Shown here: positions 1 through 5,934 of the stretch, in pieces | How the letters are laid out: each line of letters begins with the position of its first letter | Numbering within the stretch: the first letter of the stretch is position 1 | Source: Baffinella frigidus | Lineage: Eukaryota > Cryptophyceae > Cryptomonadales > Baffinellaceae | Length of the DNA stretch: 13,211 bases | Assembly (NCBI GenBank): GCA_026770585.1 | Contig: MU646808.1 | Location: 313,083 to 326,293 of the forward strand | Direction: 5' to 3' | Notes under the pieces: model-generated | What the model saw: the letters and a program-made list of their open reading frames with translations, nothing else | The model's database searches: none | Told to the model about the DNA's origin: nothing | Made by a program: the position numbers and the translations under genes

Positions 1-360
1 CGAAAAACGAAAACCGAAACCCTACACCCGAAACCTTACACCCTAAAGCCTTAACCCTAAACCCGAAACCCGAAACCCGGAACGCTACACCCGAAACCTC
101 AAAGCCTGAAGCCTAAAACCTAAACCCTAAACCCTAAACCCTAAACCTCCAACCCGAAACCCGAAACCCGAAACCCGAAACCCGAAACCCGAAACCTTAC
201 ACCCGAAACTCGAAACCCAAAACCCAAAACCCGAAACCTGAAATCCGAAACCCGAAACGTTACAACCTGAAACCTAAACCCTGAACCCTAAACCACAAAC
301 CACAAACCATAAACCATAAACCCGAAACCTGAAAACCGAAACCCTAAACCCTAAACCCTG
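1..360. repeat. Degenerate telomere-like heptamer array
   Basis: Almost the whole stretch is built from seven-base units of the CCCTAAA family, with variants CCCGAAA, CCTGAAA and CCACAAA. A run of CCCGAAA stands at about 150-190. The units are too mixed to be an active chromosome end, and unique sequence follows, so this is interstitial telomere-like DNA. I see no gene here. Confidence 0.85.
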
Positions 361-1060
361 AACCACCGAGGGCCCGAAGGAGGGGAAAGGGTGGCAGCTG
401 CAAGTGAGGAAGGATTGCCTCATTCGAAAGGGCACGGAAAAATTCTAAACACTAAATCGGAAATTCTTACCCTCAAACCCTAAACCCTACAACAGAAGGT
501 CCGAAGAGGCGGAAAGGGCGGCAGCTGAAAGTGAAGAAAAATTGGGGAAATCCAAAGGGCACGGGAAAATCCTAAACCCAAAACCCTAAACCCTAAACTC
601 TAAACAGAAGGTCCGAAGGAGGGAAAAGGGAGGCAGCTGGAAATTAGGAAGGATTGGGAAAATCTCAAGGGCACGAAAAAACCCTAAACCCTAAACCCTA
701 AATTCTTACCCTTGAACCCTAAACCCTGAAACAGAGGGTCCGAAGGAGGAGAAAGGGCGGCAGCTGCAATCCAAAGGGCACGGGAAAATTTTAAACCCTA
801 AACCCTAAACCCTAAACCCTAAACCCTAAACCCTAAACCCTAAACCCTACGACGGAAGGTCCGAAGGAGGAAAAAGAGCGGCAGCTGCAAGTGAGGAAGT
901 ATTGGGAAAATCCAAAGGGCAAGGAAAAACCCTAGATCCTAAATCCTAAATTCTTACCCTGAAACCTAAACCCTAAACCCTAAACCCTAAACCACAGAGG
1001 GTCCGAAGGAGGAGAAAGGACGGCACCTGCGATCCAAAAGGCTCGGGAAAATCCTAAACC
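361..1060 (+). pseudogene. Six decayed tandem copies of exon E1 separated by CCCTAAA repeats
   Basis: Copies begin near 367, 488, 604, 733, 853 and 1000. Each starts with a version of the motif (A)GGTCCGAAGGAGG, most of them behind an ACAG-like acceptor, and continues with GGGCGGCAGCTG. They read EGPKEEKGRQL-like, then KDWEN, and finish in a stop soon after GTGKS. Compared with E1 at 1098 they have lost the segment coding QISRR or, in the copies at 733 and 1000, the piece before the tryptophan. Between copies lie CCCTAAA arrays, including an uninterrupted run of about nine units near 790-848. The units look like repeated duplication of one exon with its flanking intron, followed by decay. Confidence 0.6.
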
Positions 1061-1097
1061 CTCAACCCCAAACCCTAAACCCTAAACCCTAAAACAG

Positions 1098-1185
1098 AAG
1101 GTCCGAAGGAGGAAAAAGGGCGGCAGCTGGAGGTTAGGAAGGATTGGGAGGTGCAGATCTCGCGGCGGACGGGGAAGCCCTACTG
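1098..1185 (+). CDS. Candidate exon E1: basic leader plus N-terminal half of a WW domain
   Basis: The frame starts two bases after the AG at 1096-1097 and gives 28 codons plus two bases, ending TACTG before a GT at 1186. The product runs EGPKEEKGRQLEV, RKDWEVQISRRTGKPYW. The first tryptophan, the TGK turn and the aromatic pair match the first two strands of a WW domain, a small fold that binds proline-rich peptides. The exon would end in phase 2. The only downstream segments that complete the domain are the E2 copies, which begin with exactly one base before their first codon. The donor GTCAAA is a weak match to consensus. WW proteins act in many nuclear and cytoplasmic complexes, so no specific role is claimed. 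A damaged but otherwise complete domain would also fit if this copy is not the expressed one. Confidence 0.5.
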
Positions 1186-1460
1186 GTCAAACCCCTGTTC
1201 CATACTGGTCAAATGTATGTGAATGAAATTTACTACACATGGTCAAATATCTGTGAATACTGGTCAAATATCTGGGAATGAAATTTACTACACATGGTTG
1301 TCATTGCCCAAGTTTTTAAAATTGAAAAACGTTTCCACATTAGATTGGGAGGTGCAGATCTCGCGGCGGACGGGGAAGCCGTACTGGTCAAACCCCCTGT
1401 TCCATACTGGTCAAATTCGTAGTGGGCAAATCCCTGACCCGCACTGGTCAAATCTCTGCC
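1181..1460 (+). repeat. Dispersed TACTGGTCAAA repeats
   Basis: The 11-mer TACTGGTCAAA and close variants occur repeatedly between 1181 and 1460, and again at 1679-1750. The motif equals the end of exon E1 plus its putative donor, so the array probably arose by re-duplication of that exon-intron border. The longer segment TCTCTGCCTCAGCC with TATTTGGGCATACC follows the last copy in both clusters (1450 and 1750). TTACTACAC stands at 1230 and about 1285. Confidence 0.7.
1343..1386 (+). pseudogene. Second copy of the E1 WW N-half
   Basis: From GATTGGGAGG to TACTG the copy differs from E1 by one base, CCC to CCG, synonymous for proline. Its 5' part (the EGPKEEK leader) is missing and replaced by an unrelated AT-rich piece ending TTAG. 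It may be a 5'-shortened alternative exon or a dead duplicate. The following GTCAAACCCC is the same as after E1. Confidence 0.55.
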
Positions 1461-1515
1461 TCAGCCTATTTGGGCATACCAATTTTTCTTCCCCCGGGCT
1501 CTTTTCCGCGCCAAA

Positions 1516-1567
1516 GTTGACGGATTTGCACCGCGAATCTAGCGTGGCAACTTGCGAATAGTCCGTT
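1516..1567 (+). repeat. Family N hairpin, copy 1
   Basis: CCAAAGTTGACGGATTTG, then ACCGCG, then GGCAACTT and GAATAGTCCGTTAA. The arms AAGTTGAC and GGCAACTT can pair with one mismatch. The segment recurs at 10273-10330 on the same strand and inverted at 12600-12665. The function is unknown; it is a short repeated foldback. Confidence 0.55.
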
Positions 1568-1569
1568 AA

Positions 1570-1683
1570 CGGCCGGGAGGGAGGAGAAGGGGCGGTAGCT
1601 TAGGGTTGAGGGTTTAGGGTTTAGCTGGAGGTGAGGAAGGATTGGGAGGTGCAGATCTCGCGGCGGACGGGGAAGTCGTACTG
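1570..1683 (+). pseudogene. E1 copy split by a telomeric-repeat insertion
   Basis: The copy starts GGAGGGAGGAGAAGGGGCGG and would continue into AGCTGGAGGTGAGGAAGG, but about 21 bases of TTAGGG-type repeat sit in the middle at 1601-1621, with TAGCT at both edges (1596-1600 and 1622-1626). After the interruption the WW N-half is intact to TACTG at 1683. It has TCG for CCC, proline to serine, beside the tyrosine. The GT at 1684 is kept. Confidence 0.6.
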
Positions 1684-1888
1684 GTCAAACCCCATGTTCC
1701 ATACTGGTCAAAACCGTACTGGTCAGAATTCCTGCTCCGTACTGGTCAAATCTCTGTCTCAGCCTATTTGGGCATACCAACTCGGGCGCTAGGTGGAGTT
1801 TCCGGAAGTGTGGAGTCCGGGAGGAAACCCTCATCCCTAAACCCTAAATCCCAGACCCCGAACCCCAACCCCCAAACTCTCCACGCGG

Positions 1889-1915
1889 GCACAACAAGGT
1901 GACGGGCGAAACCGC
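1889..1915 (+). pseudogene. Fragment of exon E2 (WW C-half start)
   Basis: The fragment reads HNKVTGET, the third-strand turn of a WW domain, in the same phase as E2. The acceptor AG is lost (GCGG precedes it). The sequence diverges after ACC into unrelated DNA, so it is a broken copy. Confidence 0.55.
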
Positions 1916-2157
1916 CAGGGCCTTGCGTGGTCTGATGGAGCGTGGTCCAACAGTGGTGTATGGATTAAGAACGGTCTGTCGCTCTTTACTGGCCACCAGC
2001 CACCACAAGTGAACCAAATCGCGATAAGGAGACCTGTGGGCAATTTCACCAAGGGATAAACCCTGCGGGTTTATCCCCCAGGGGAAATCAACTTGTGCGA
2101 TCGCTCGATTTGGTTCACTTCCCCTGGCTGGAGGAACGCGACCGGCCCACGGCACGC
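1916..2157. other. Unassigned stretch before the E2 tandem repeat
   Basis: This is higher-GC sequence with a quasi-palindromic arrangement. GTGAACCAAATCGCG at 2008-2022 is mirrored by CGATCGCTCGATTTGGTTCAC at about 2098-2118, and CAATTTCACC with GGGATAAACC stands between them. It could be another foldback element of about 110 bp. I see no gene in it. Confidence 0.35.
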
Positions 2158-2232
2158 CTTAGGAACCCGAACATCTAGGAAACCCGAACCCTAAGTCGAA
2201 ATGCGGAAACGAATACAAAATGTGGTTTCGGG

Positions 2233-2300
2233 CAACGAAATTTACTACACGATTGGGTCGTACTAGTAATAATAAATTATTTGTGCAGTGGTTTTCGTTG
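2233..2300. mobile_element. J1, 68-bp hairpin element
   Basis: The ends CAACGAAAT and TTTTCGTTG are inverted repeats, with TTACTACAC just inside. The middle is AT-rich and holds AATAATAAAT. It is the same length as J2 but less symmetrical. There is no coding capacity. Confidence 0.55.
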
Positions 2301-2340
2301 ATCAGAAACTGACATTTTTGAAATCTGGACCCTGACGCAG

Positions 2341-2382
2341 GCACAATAAGGTGACGGGCGAGACGAGGTGGACGGATCCATA
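2341..2382 (+). pseudogene. Truncated E2 copy with the best WW C-half
   Basis: Behind GACGCAG the frame reads HNKVTGETRWTDP, which matches the strand-2/strand-3 turn, second tryptophan and proline of a WW domain. It breaks off after the proline-tyrosine codons at the tandem duplication joint. Confidence 0.6.
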
Positions 2383-2440
2383 GCACACCTTAGGAACCCT
2401 AAGCTCAAATGCAGAAACAAATCAAAAATGCAGTTGCTGA

Positions 2441-2508
2441 CAACGAAAATTACTACACAATTGGGTCGCACTAGGAATAATAAATAACTTGTGTAGTAAT
2501 TTTTGTTG
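2441..2508. mobile_element. J2, 68-bp hairpin element
   Basis: The arms CAACGAAAATTACTACACAA and its near-perfect complement (TTGTGTAGTAATTTTTGTTG) enclose a 28-bp AT-rich loop. It occupies the same place in its unit as J1. Its inner motif TTACTACAC recurs in several other families. Confidence 0.65.
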
Positions 2509-2548
2509 ATCCGAAAGTAAAAAACCCTAAATCTGGACCCTAAAGCAG

Positions 2549-2646
2549 GCACAATAAGGTGACCGGGCAAACGCGGTGGACGGATCCATACGAGGCTGCG
2601 AAACCCGCGTCGGAACATAGCGCCGAGGACCAAGACTCCGCCTCAG
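2549..2646 (+). CDS. Candidate exon E2: C-terminal half of WW domain plus acidic tail
   Basis: The exon starts after AAAGCAG and ends before GTGCC at 2647: one base, 32 codons, one base. It reads HNKVTGQTRWTDP, then YEAAKPASEHSAEDQDSAS. The first part supplies the turn, second tryptophan and closing proline of a WW domain, fitting E1 in phase across the intron. The second part is an acidic, serine-rich linker. E1 (88 bp) plus E2 (98 bp) make 186 bp, or 62 codons, so the pair could also repeat in frame. At least five more damaged copies follow down to 3907. WW domains bind short proline-rich or phosphorylated motifs; the partner cannot be told from this sequence. Confidence 0.55.
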
Positions 2647-2650
2647 GTGC

Positions 2651-2792
2651 CAACCGCTCGGTGGGCTACGAGGGGTTCGTTGACCCCGGATTCCGGGGTG
2701 TTACGTGACCCATTTGCGTTAGAACAATCCTCAAAGTTGATTGTCTTCAGGAAAGTTTACTTTTGATGAAAGGTTCGTAGTCCACCGTGTGG
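2651..2792. mobile_element. M, F-like element just after the E2 donor
   Basis: The left end GGTGGGCTACGA and the right end TCGTAGTCCACCGTGTGG are inverted repeats resembling the family F termini (CCACACAGCGGGCTACGA). Within it, 2683-2699 is a perfect 17-base hairpin, ACCCCGGA-T-TCCGGGGT, near the left end as in F copies. It lies 4 bases after the donor GT of E2. There are no open frames of note. Confidence 0.5.
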
Positions 2793-2869
2793 CCCGGGGG
2801 GTTCTAACTGTGCCTCAGACTATTTGGTCTCGCCAATTTGGTGAGCCCGCACTGTTTCCCGCCCCAAAG

Positions 2870-3060
2870 TGGACGGATCCATACGAGGCTGCGAAACCCG
2901 CGTCGAAACCTGCACTGCTTCGGGGAAGAGACATGGCTTTACCATAGTATCTAGTCCGGCTGTACAACGCAAGGCAGTCACCTCGGACAGTTGGCTTCGG
3001 CGTCCGCGTGACCGGTCACGCGGGCGTTCATCCGCGCGGATGACCAAGACTCTGCCTCAG
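2870..3060 (+). pseudogene. E2 copy interrupted by element G1
   Basis: WTDPYEAAKPAS is readable at 2871-2905. Then about 135 bases intervene, including G1, before the exon resumes with GACCAAGACTCTGCCTCAG at 3042-3060 and a GT. The 5' part coding HNKVTG is absent; a CCCGCCCCAAAG tract stands in its place. The copy is not translatable as one exon. Confidence 0.55.
2964..3043 (+). mobile_element. G1, element with a 20-base perfect palindrome
   Basis: Contains CCGCGTGACCGGTCACGCGG at 3004-3023, preceded by AAGGCAGTCACCTCGGACAG and GGCTTCGGCG. Next to it, 3028-3043 is a second perfect palindrome, TCATCCGCGCGGATGA, not found in the other G copies. Confidence 0.6.
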
Positions 3061-3166
3061 GTGATCCGGTGCAGTTCGTCGTTTTGGGGGGCAGTGAAAA
3101 TTACTACACTGAAAGATCAGCTAGGAATGCTGCAGCAATTGTAAAGCAATCGTGTGGTAGTTTGCA
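3061..3166. other. Short intron-like segment between two E2 copies
   Basis: This segment runs from the donor-like GTGATCC to TTTGCATG. It holds AAAATTACTACACTG and, inverted with mismatches, CGTGTGGTAGTTTGC, so it may be a worn J-like hairpin. No gene is seen. Confidence 0.35.
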
Positions 3167-3216
3167 TGCGAAACCCGCGTCGGAACATACTGCCGAGGAC
3201 CAAGACTCTGTCTCAG
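3167..3216 (+). pseudogene. E2 copy, tail only
   Basis: Reads AKPASEHTAEDQDSVS and ends TCTCAG before GTGCCC. Against the E2 tail, serine becomes threonine and alanine becomes valine, and the final serine codon is kept. The WW part is missing. Confidence 0.6.
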
Positions 3217-3220
3217 GTGC

Positions 3221-3367
3221 CCACCCGGATTTTCGGGCGCCGGGAGCCCGATTTTCCGTTACCTTATCTGTAGGAACCCCCCTATGTCCCTACGGATTGC
3301 CTACTGTAGGATCCTAGGTCTTGTCGCGTAGGGGTCATTCAAAATCCCTTCGAAGTCCGCTGTGTGG
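3221..3367 (+). mobile_element. F1, family F element with a shortened left end
   Basis: The right end TTCGAAGTCCGCTGTGTGG matches the other F copies. The left end has lost about 14 bases (CCAC then CCGGATTTTCGG). The variable hairpin is CGGGCGCCGGGAGCCCG at 3234-3250. It is inserted 4 bases after the donor GT of the preceding E2 copy. The centre carries the F signature CGTAGGAACCCCCC or close to it. Confidence 0.7.
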
Positions 3368-3396
3368 TAGCGCCGATGACCAAGACAACGCCTCAG
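3368..3396 (+). pseudogene. E2 copy, last third
   Basis: TAGCGCCGATGACCAAGAC then AACGCCTCAG, followed by GTGCCAACCC. It reads SADDQDNAS in the E2 frame. It starts directly at the right end of F1. Confidence 0.5.
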
Positions 3397-3410
3397 GTGC
3401 CAACCCGAGG

Positions 3411-3570
3411 GATCCTAGGCTGGGGGTGTGTTCAGTTGTATCACTACACCCTGAGGTGCACCCTGAGGGGAGTTATCAGTATCAGTTTTATCAGCTGGCG
3501 GCTGGTAATTTGCCGATAACTCCGATACGTTATCACCCCCCAGCCGATCATACAACCCTAATCCTAGGGA
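3411..3570. mobile_element. Q, hairpin element after an E2 donor
   Basis: GATCCTAGGC at the left and ATCCTAGGGA at the right give CCTAGG-centred ends. GGCTGGGGGTG at 3418 is complementary to CACCCCCCAGCC at 3533. An inner pair GGAGTTATC (3469-3477) and GATAACTCC (3515-3523) makes a second stem. The element starts about 14 bases after the GT at 3397. The ends are my estimate. Confidence 0.5.
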
Positions 3571-3769
3571 AGCCCGCGTCGGGGCATAGCGCCGAGGATC
3601 TTATCTCAGGAAACGAGTTCTAAAACTCGTTTTCTTAAGTCAATTCCCCTACGAATTCGTCAACTTATTCTTTACTTTCCGCATAACTTGACAAATTTGT
3701 AGGGGAATTGACTTGAGAAAACGAGTTTTAGAACTCGTTTTCTGAGATAAGATCAAGACTCTGCTTCCG
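3571..3769 (+). pseudogene. E2 copy split by element S1
   Basis: The piece AGCCCGCGTCGGGGCATAGC with GCCGAGGATC ends at 3600. The exon resumes with GATCAAGACTCTGCTTCCG at 3751-3769 and a GT. Removing 3601-3750 and one GATC restores the order seen in the other E2 copies (GCCGAGGACCAAGACTC), so this is a clear empty-site comparison. Confidence 0.7.
3601..3750. mobile_element. S1, 150-bp nested foldback element, probable GATC target duplication
   Basis: The terminal arm beginning TTATCTCAG and its complement at the right end extend for about 65 bases with only four mismatches to the centre of the element. Each arm itself contains a small palindrome, ACGAGTTCTAAAACTCGT. Further in lies AAGTCAATTCCCCTAC and its complement. 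GATC stands on both sides (3597-3600, 3751-3754). No coding capacity; mobilisation would need a transposase from elsewhere. Confidence 0.8.
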
Positions 3770-3776
3770 GTGCCAA

Positions 3777-3863
3777 CCTTCACAGCAGACTTCGACGGGA
3801 TTTTGAATAGTCCTTAAGCGATAAGACCTAGGACCCTACGGTAGGCAACCCGTAGGAACACAG
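3777..3863 (-). mobile_element. F5, truncated family F element, inverted
   Basis: Read on the minus strand it gives the F centre with CCGTAGGG and CCTAGGTCTTATCGC, then TTCAAAATCCCGTCGAAGTC and the end CTGCTGTGAAGG. The half with the variable hairpin is missing. It starts 7 bases after the GT of the S1-split E2 copy. Confidence 0.6.
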
Positions 3864-3879
3864 GCGAGGCCAAACAGTC

Positions 3880-3907
3880 AGAGACAGCGCTCAAGTCTCT
3901 GCCTCCG
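3880..3907 (+). pseudogene. Last decayed E2 copy
   Basis: AGAGACAGCGCTCAAGTCTC then TGCCTCCG before GTGCCACA. Only the end of the exon can be aligned (CAAGACTCTGCCTC in the others). Element A follows 8 bases after the GT. Confidence 0.4.
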
Positions 3908-3915
3908 GTGCCACA

Positions 3916-4115
3916 CCACACGAGGCTAGAAATGCGACTTTTCTAGAATCGGGGTTTCTTGACAAGTGGGGCGATGTGTATTATTTTTTACACAAACAGT
4001 CGCGTTTGGTCACGTTACTGCTCGATATCGAGCAGTAACGTGACCATGCCCGCCCTTGACTGGTACAAATTTTTACAACCCCACATTACATACTCAGCTT
4101 TCCAGCCTCGAGTGG
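3916..4115. mobile_element. A, 200-bp element with a perfect inner palindrome
   Basis: The ends are CCACACGAGGCTAGAA and TTCCAGCCTCGAGTGG (inverted complement CCACTCGAGGCTGGAA). Position 4008-4045 is a perfect 38-base palindrome: outer arms GGTCACGTT and AACGTGACC, inner part ACTGCTCGAT and its complement. GACTGGTACAAATTTTTACA and CAACCCCACATT follow, and are shared with B and, inverted, with L1. No coding capacity. Confidence 0.8.
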
Positions 4116-4300
4116 AACCAGACAGCGAGCTTCGTGGGAAATTTCGACCATAAATCTGGGCGAAATTTTGGTTAATACCATGTTTTTGCACCGAGTAATT
4201 CTTAATTACTACCACGAAAATAAGTGGATCGATCTGTGAAGCCCACCTTTTGGTACCTCGATTTGAGAGCTGTTACTAATGTGATCCTGCCGTGCTTCAA
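4116..4300. other. Unassigned AT-rich stretch
   Basis: I see no gene, repeat family or strong inverted repeat here. TTCTTAATTACTACCACG recalls the TTACTACAC motif of several elements but differs from it. Confidence 0.3.
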
Positions 4301-4580
4301 TTTTCGACCCCAAACCCCAAACCCCAAACCTGAAACCCCAAACCCCAAACCTGAAACCCCAAACTCTGAACCCTGAACCCTGAACCCTGAACCCTGAACC
4401 CTGAACCCTGAACCCTGAACACCAAACACCAAACACCAAACACCAAACACCAACCCCGAAATGCAGGGGACGGATTGGATGAAAACGCAAACTCTGAACC
4501 CTGAACACTGAACACTGAACACCAAACACCAAACACCAAACCCTGAACCTCAAACCCTGAACCCCAACCCCGAAATGCAG
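4301..4580. repeat. Blocks of distinct heptamers: CCCCAAA, CCCTGAA, CACCAAA
   Basis: First mixed CCCCAAA and CCTGAAA, then about nine CCCTGAA in a row (about 4365-4420), then about five CACCAAA (about 4418-4450), and after a small exon copy the same order again in short form. Each block is uniform, so variants spread locally. Minus-strand open frames of 107-174 residues here are only the repeat read as Gly-Phe-Arg-Val-Gln-Gly. Confidence 0.85.
4467..4487 (+). pseudogene. Short broken copy of exon E3
   Basis: Behind AAATGCAG it repeats the first 21 bases of E3, coding DGLDEN, and then runs into CAAACTCTGAACC. The upstream ACCCCGAAATGCAG is the same as before E3. Confidence 0.6.
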
Positions 4581-4627
4581 GGGACGGATTGGATGAAAAC
4601 GGAGTGCTGATAGACGCCGGGACAAAG
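4581..4627 (+). CDS. Candidate exon E3: DGLDENGVLIDAGTK
   Basis: After AAATGCAG the exon gives two bases and 15 codons, then AAAG before GTGCCCCC. The two leading bases complete the single base left by E2 (phase 1), and it ends in phase 0. The peptide DGLDENGVLIDAGTK is acidic, with a turn-like DENG. I do not recognise a family; an EF-hand is unlikely because the spaced acidic ligands are missing. A second copy at 4924-4964 keeps the coding part and the donor, and a third is cut at 4487. If the GT at 4628 is not used, the frame runs on into the CCACCAACG minisatellite as a His-Gln-Arg-Thr repeat, which I think is not coding. Confidence 0.45.
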
Positions 4628-4635
4628 GTGCCCCC

Positions 4636-4776
4636 CATAAACCACCAACGAACCCACCAACGTTGCCCGCCATCAGAAACCACCAACGGACCCACCAACA
4701 TTGCCCAGAACCCACCAACGGACCCACCAACATTGCCCAGAACCCACCAACGAACCCACCAACATTGCCCAGAACC
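4636..4776 (+). repeat. 32-bp minisatellite
   Basis: Units built on CCCACCAACGGACCCACCAA with CATTGCCCAGAA repeat three to four times, with earlier diverged units CCACCAACGAACC and GTTGCCCGCC. It resumes after the S2 insertion at 4868-4905 and again near 4978. Open frames across it are low-complexity His, Pro, Thr and Gln. Confidence 0.75.
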
Positions 4777-4866
4777 GTTTTCTTAAGTCAATTCCCCTAC
4801 GAATTCGTCAACTTATTCTTTACTTTCCGCATAACTTGACAAATTTGTAGGGGAATTGACTTGAGA
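4776..4866. mobile_element. S2, about 90-bp element inside the minisatellite
   Basis: From GTTTTCTTAAGTCAATTCCC to GGGAATTGACTTGA the sequence equals the inner part of S1, but lacks the outer TTATCTCAG arms and the ACGAGTT hairpins. GAACC (or AGAACC, with one base shared) borders both sides of the insert in the minisatellite, consistent with a short target duplication. No coding capacity. Confidence 0.7.
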
Positions 4867-4923
4867 ACCCACCGACGTTGCCCACCAACGTTGCCCGCCA
4901 TCTCTCATCATTTCATCGGAGGG

Positions 4924-4964
4924 GATTGGATGAAAACGGAGTGCTGATAGACGCCGGGACAAAG
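4924..4964 (+). pseudogene. E3 copy 2
   Basis: GGATTGGATGAAAACGGAG onward is identical to E3 to AAAG and the GT at 4965, including the GTGCCCCCCATAAACC that follows. The acceptor side differs (CATCGGAGG instead of ATGCAGGGAC), so it may not be spliced in. Confidence 0.5.
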
Positions 4965-5027
4965 GTGCCCCCCATAAACCACCAACGAACCCACCAACGT
5001 TGCCCCCCATAAACCCTTTCCACTAAT

Positions 5028-5260
5028 CAACCCTAATCCCCTACACCCTAATCCACGAACCCTAAACCCTAAACTCGAAACCCTCACCCCCAACTCCTAA
5101 CCCCGAACCCATGAACCCTAAACCCTAAACCCTAAACCCTAAATCCCAAACCCTAAACCCTAAACCCCAAACCCTTAACCCCAAACCCCTAAACCCTAAA
5201 CCCTAAACCCTAAACCCTAAACCCTAAACCCTGAACCCTAAACCCAAACCTCCAAATTTG
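5028..5260. repeat. CCCTAAA interstitial telomeric array
   Basis: Mixed CCCTAAT and CCCTAAA units become a nearly pure CCCTAAA run at about 5112-5245. No gene. Confidence 0.85.
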
Positions 5261-5264
5261 ACAG

Positions 5265-5310
5265 CGGGATGGAGCGCTGAGCGAGACAGAGAACAACTCA
5301 GCCAAGCTCG
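5265..5310 (+). pseudogene. Decayed copy of exon E4
   Basis: After TTGACAG it reads RDGALSETE in the E4 frame, then shifts into AACAACTCAGCC, a rearranged version of GAACAACTCGGGG. The next stretch, 5311-5450, is AT-rich (AATAAATAATAAATAATAAA) without a gene. Confidence 0.5.
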
Positions 5311-5458
5311 GTTCAACCAAACACTAACCCCCAACACCAGAACAATAAATAATAAATAATAAATACTTGAAATCATCAATACAATAACAAAAATCAATAT
5401 TCATACCCTAAACGCTGAACGCTAAACCTTGAACACTCAACCCGAAATCCTCACACAG

Positions 5459-5540
5459 CGAGATGGGGAGCGGAGCGAGACAGAGTACCTCGAACAACTC
5501 GGGGAGCAGATCCACTCAGACTACGACCCTGCCGCGCAAG
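5459..5540 (+). CDS. Candidate exon E4: RDGERSETEYLEQLGEQIH segment
   Basis: After CACACAG the exon has 27 codons plus one base and stops at GCGCAAG before GC at 5541. It reads RDGERSETEYLEQLG, then EQIHSDYDPAAQ. The start is phase 0, fitting the end of E3. The end is phase 1, fitting the two leading bases of E5. All three copies of the 3' end keep CAAG followed by GCA, which suggests a GC-AG intron rather than GT-AG. Between this copy and that at 5935-5992 there are seven base changes, six of them synonymous third-position changes and one Gln to Pro. I do not recognise the family; the segment looks helical and polar. Confidence 0.55.
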
Positions 5541-5591
5541 GCATAAACCCTAAACCCTAGACCCTAAACCCTAAACCCTAAACCCTAACCC

Positions 5592-5623
5592 GATCCACTC
5601 AGACTACGACCCTGCCGCGCAAG
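5592..5623 (+). pseudogene. E4 copy, 3' part
   Basis: Reads IHSDYDPAAQ, identical in DNA to the main E4 copy, ending CAAG then GCACC. The upstream part is replaced by CCCTAACCC repeats. Confidence 0.6.
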
Positions 5624-5770
5624 GCACCTTCTCCCAAAACCCTTAACCCTAAACCACGAACCATAACACCACGAACCACAAAACATAAAACATAAACCAC
5701 AGACCATAAACCCCACACCCCAACCCCCAGAACCCACCAGGCGCGCAGCCCCTCTTCGTCGCTGACCCCC
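5624..5770. repeat. Heptamer-like repeats (ACCATAAAC, ACCACAAAC) and GC-rich tail
   Basis: CCCTAAACC passes into CACGAACCATAACACC-type variants and then a GC-rich tail (GCGCGCAGCCCCTC) up to element F2. No gene is supported. Confidence 0.5.
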
Positions 5771-5931
5771 CCACACAGCGGGCTACGAAGAGATTTTCGG
5801 GCGCTGAGAGCCCGAGTTTCCGTTACCTTATCCGTAGGAACCCCCCTAGGTCCCTACGGGTTGCCTGCCGTAGGGTCGTAGGTCTCATCGCTCAAGGGTT
5901 ATTCAGAATCCCTTCGAAGTCCGCTGTGTGG
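5771..5931 (+). mobile_element. F2, complete 161-bp family F element
   Basis: The ends are CCACACAGCGG and CCGCTGTGTGG, and the inverted terminal match extends to about 28 bases (GGCTACGAAGAGATTTT against the complement of the right end). The variable hairpin is TCGGGC, seven-base loop, GCCCGA at 5797-5815. A second stem, CCCTACGG and CCGTAGGG at 5852-5875, is nearly constant in the family. No coding capacity. It abuts the E4 copy at 5935. Confidence 0.85.
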
Positions 5932-5934
5932 CCA

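Larger units (their letters stand above)
2158..2590 (+). repeat. Tandem duplication of an intron-plus-E2 unit, each with a J hairpin
   Basis: Two units of about 200-230 bp start at CTTAGGAACC (2158 and 2389). Each holds a 68-bp J element, the phrase AATCTGGACCCT, an acceptor (GACGCAG or AAAGCAG) and the start of exon E2. The first E2 is cut after ATCCATA at 2382, where the second unit begins. The second continues into the complete E2. Confidence 0.7.

Noticed and set aside
1-360. A true chromosome end
   Set aside because: The heptamers are degenerate, and similar arrays occur throughout the window in both orientations.
361-1100. CRISPR-like array of regularly spaced units
   Set aside because: The repeats are exon-like and unequal, and the spacers are telomeric heptamers, not unique sequences.
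1223-1561. 112-residue plus-strand frame as a gene
   Set aside because: Only the piece DWEVQISRRTGKPYW is meaningful; the rest is TACTGGTCAAA repeats and intron-like sequence with a family N hairpin.
3601-3750. Rho-independent terminator, because of strong hairpins
   Set aside because: The surroundings are eukaryotic, the symmetry covers 150 bases, and an empty site shows it is an insertion.
4581-4627. EF-hand loop in DGLDENGVLID
   Set aside because: The spacing of acidic residues does not give the 12-residue ligand pattern and there is no flanking helix.
4209-4733. Open frames of 107-174 residues on the minus strand (Gly-Phe-Arg-Val-Gln repeats)
   Set aside because: They are the CCCTGAA/CCCCAAA/CACCAAA arrays read in translation, and the same stretch is open in two frames, as expected for a stop-free heptamer repeat.
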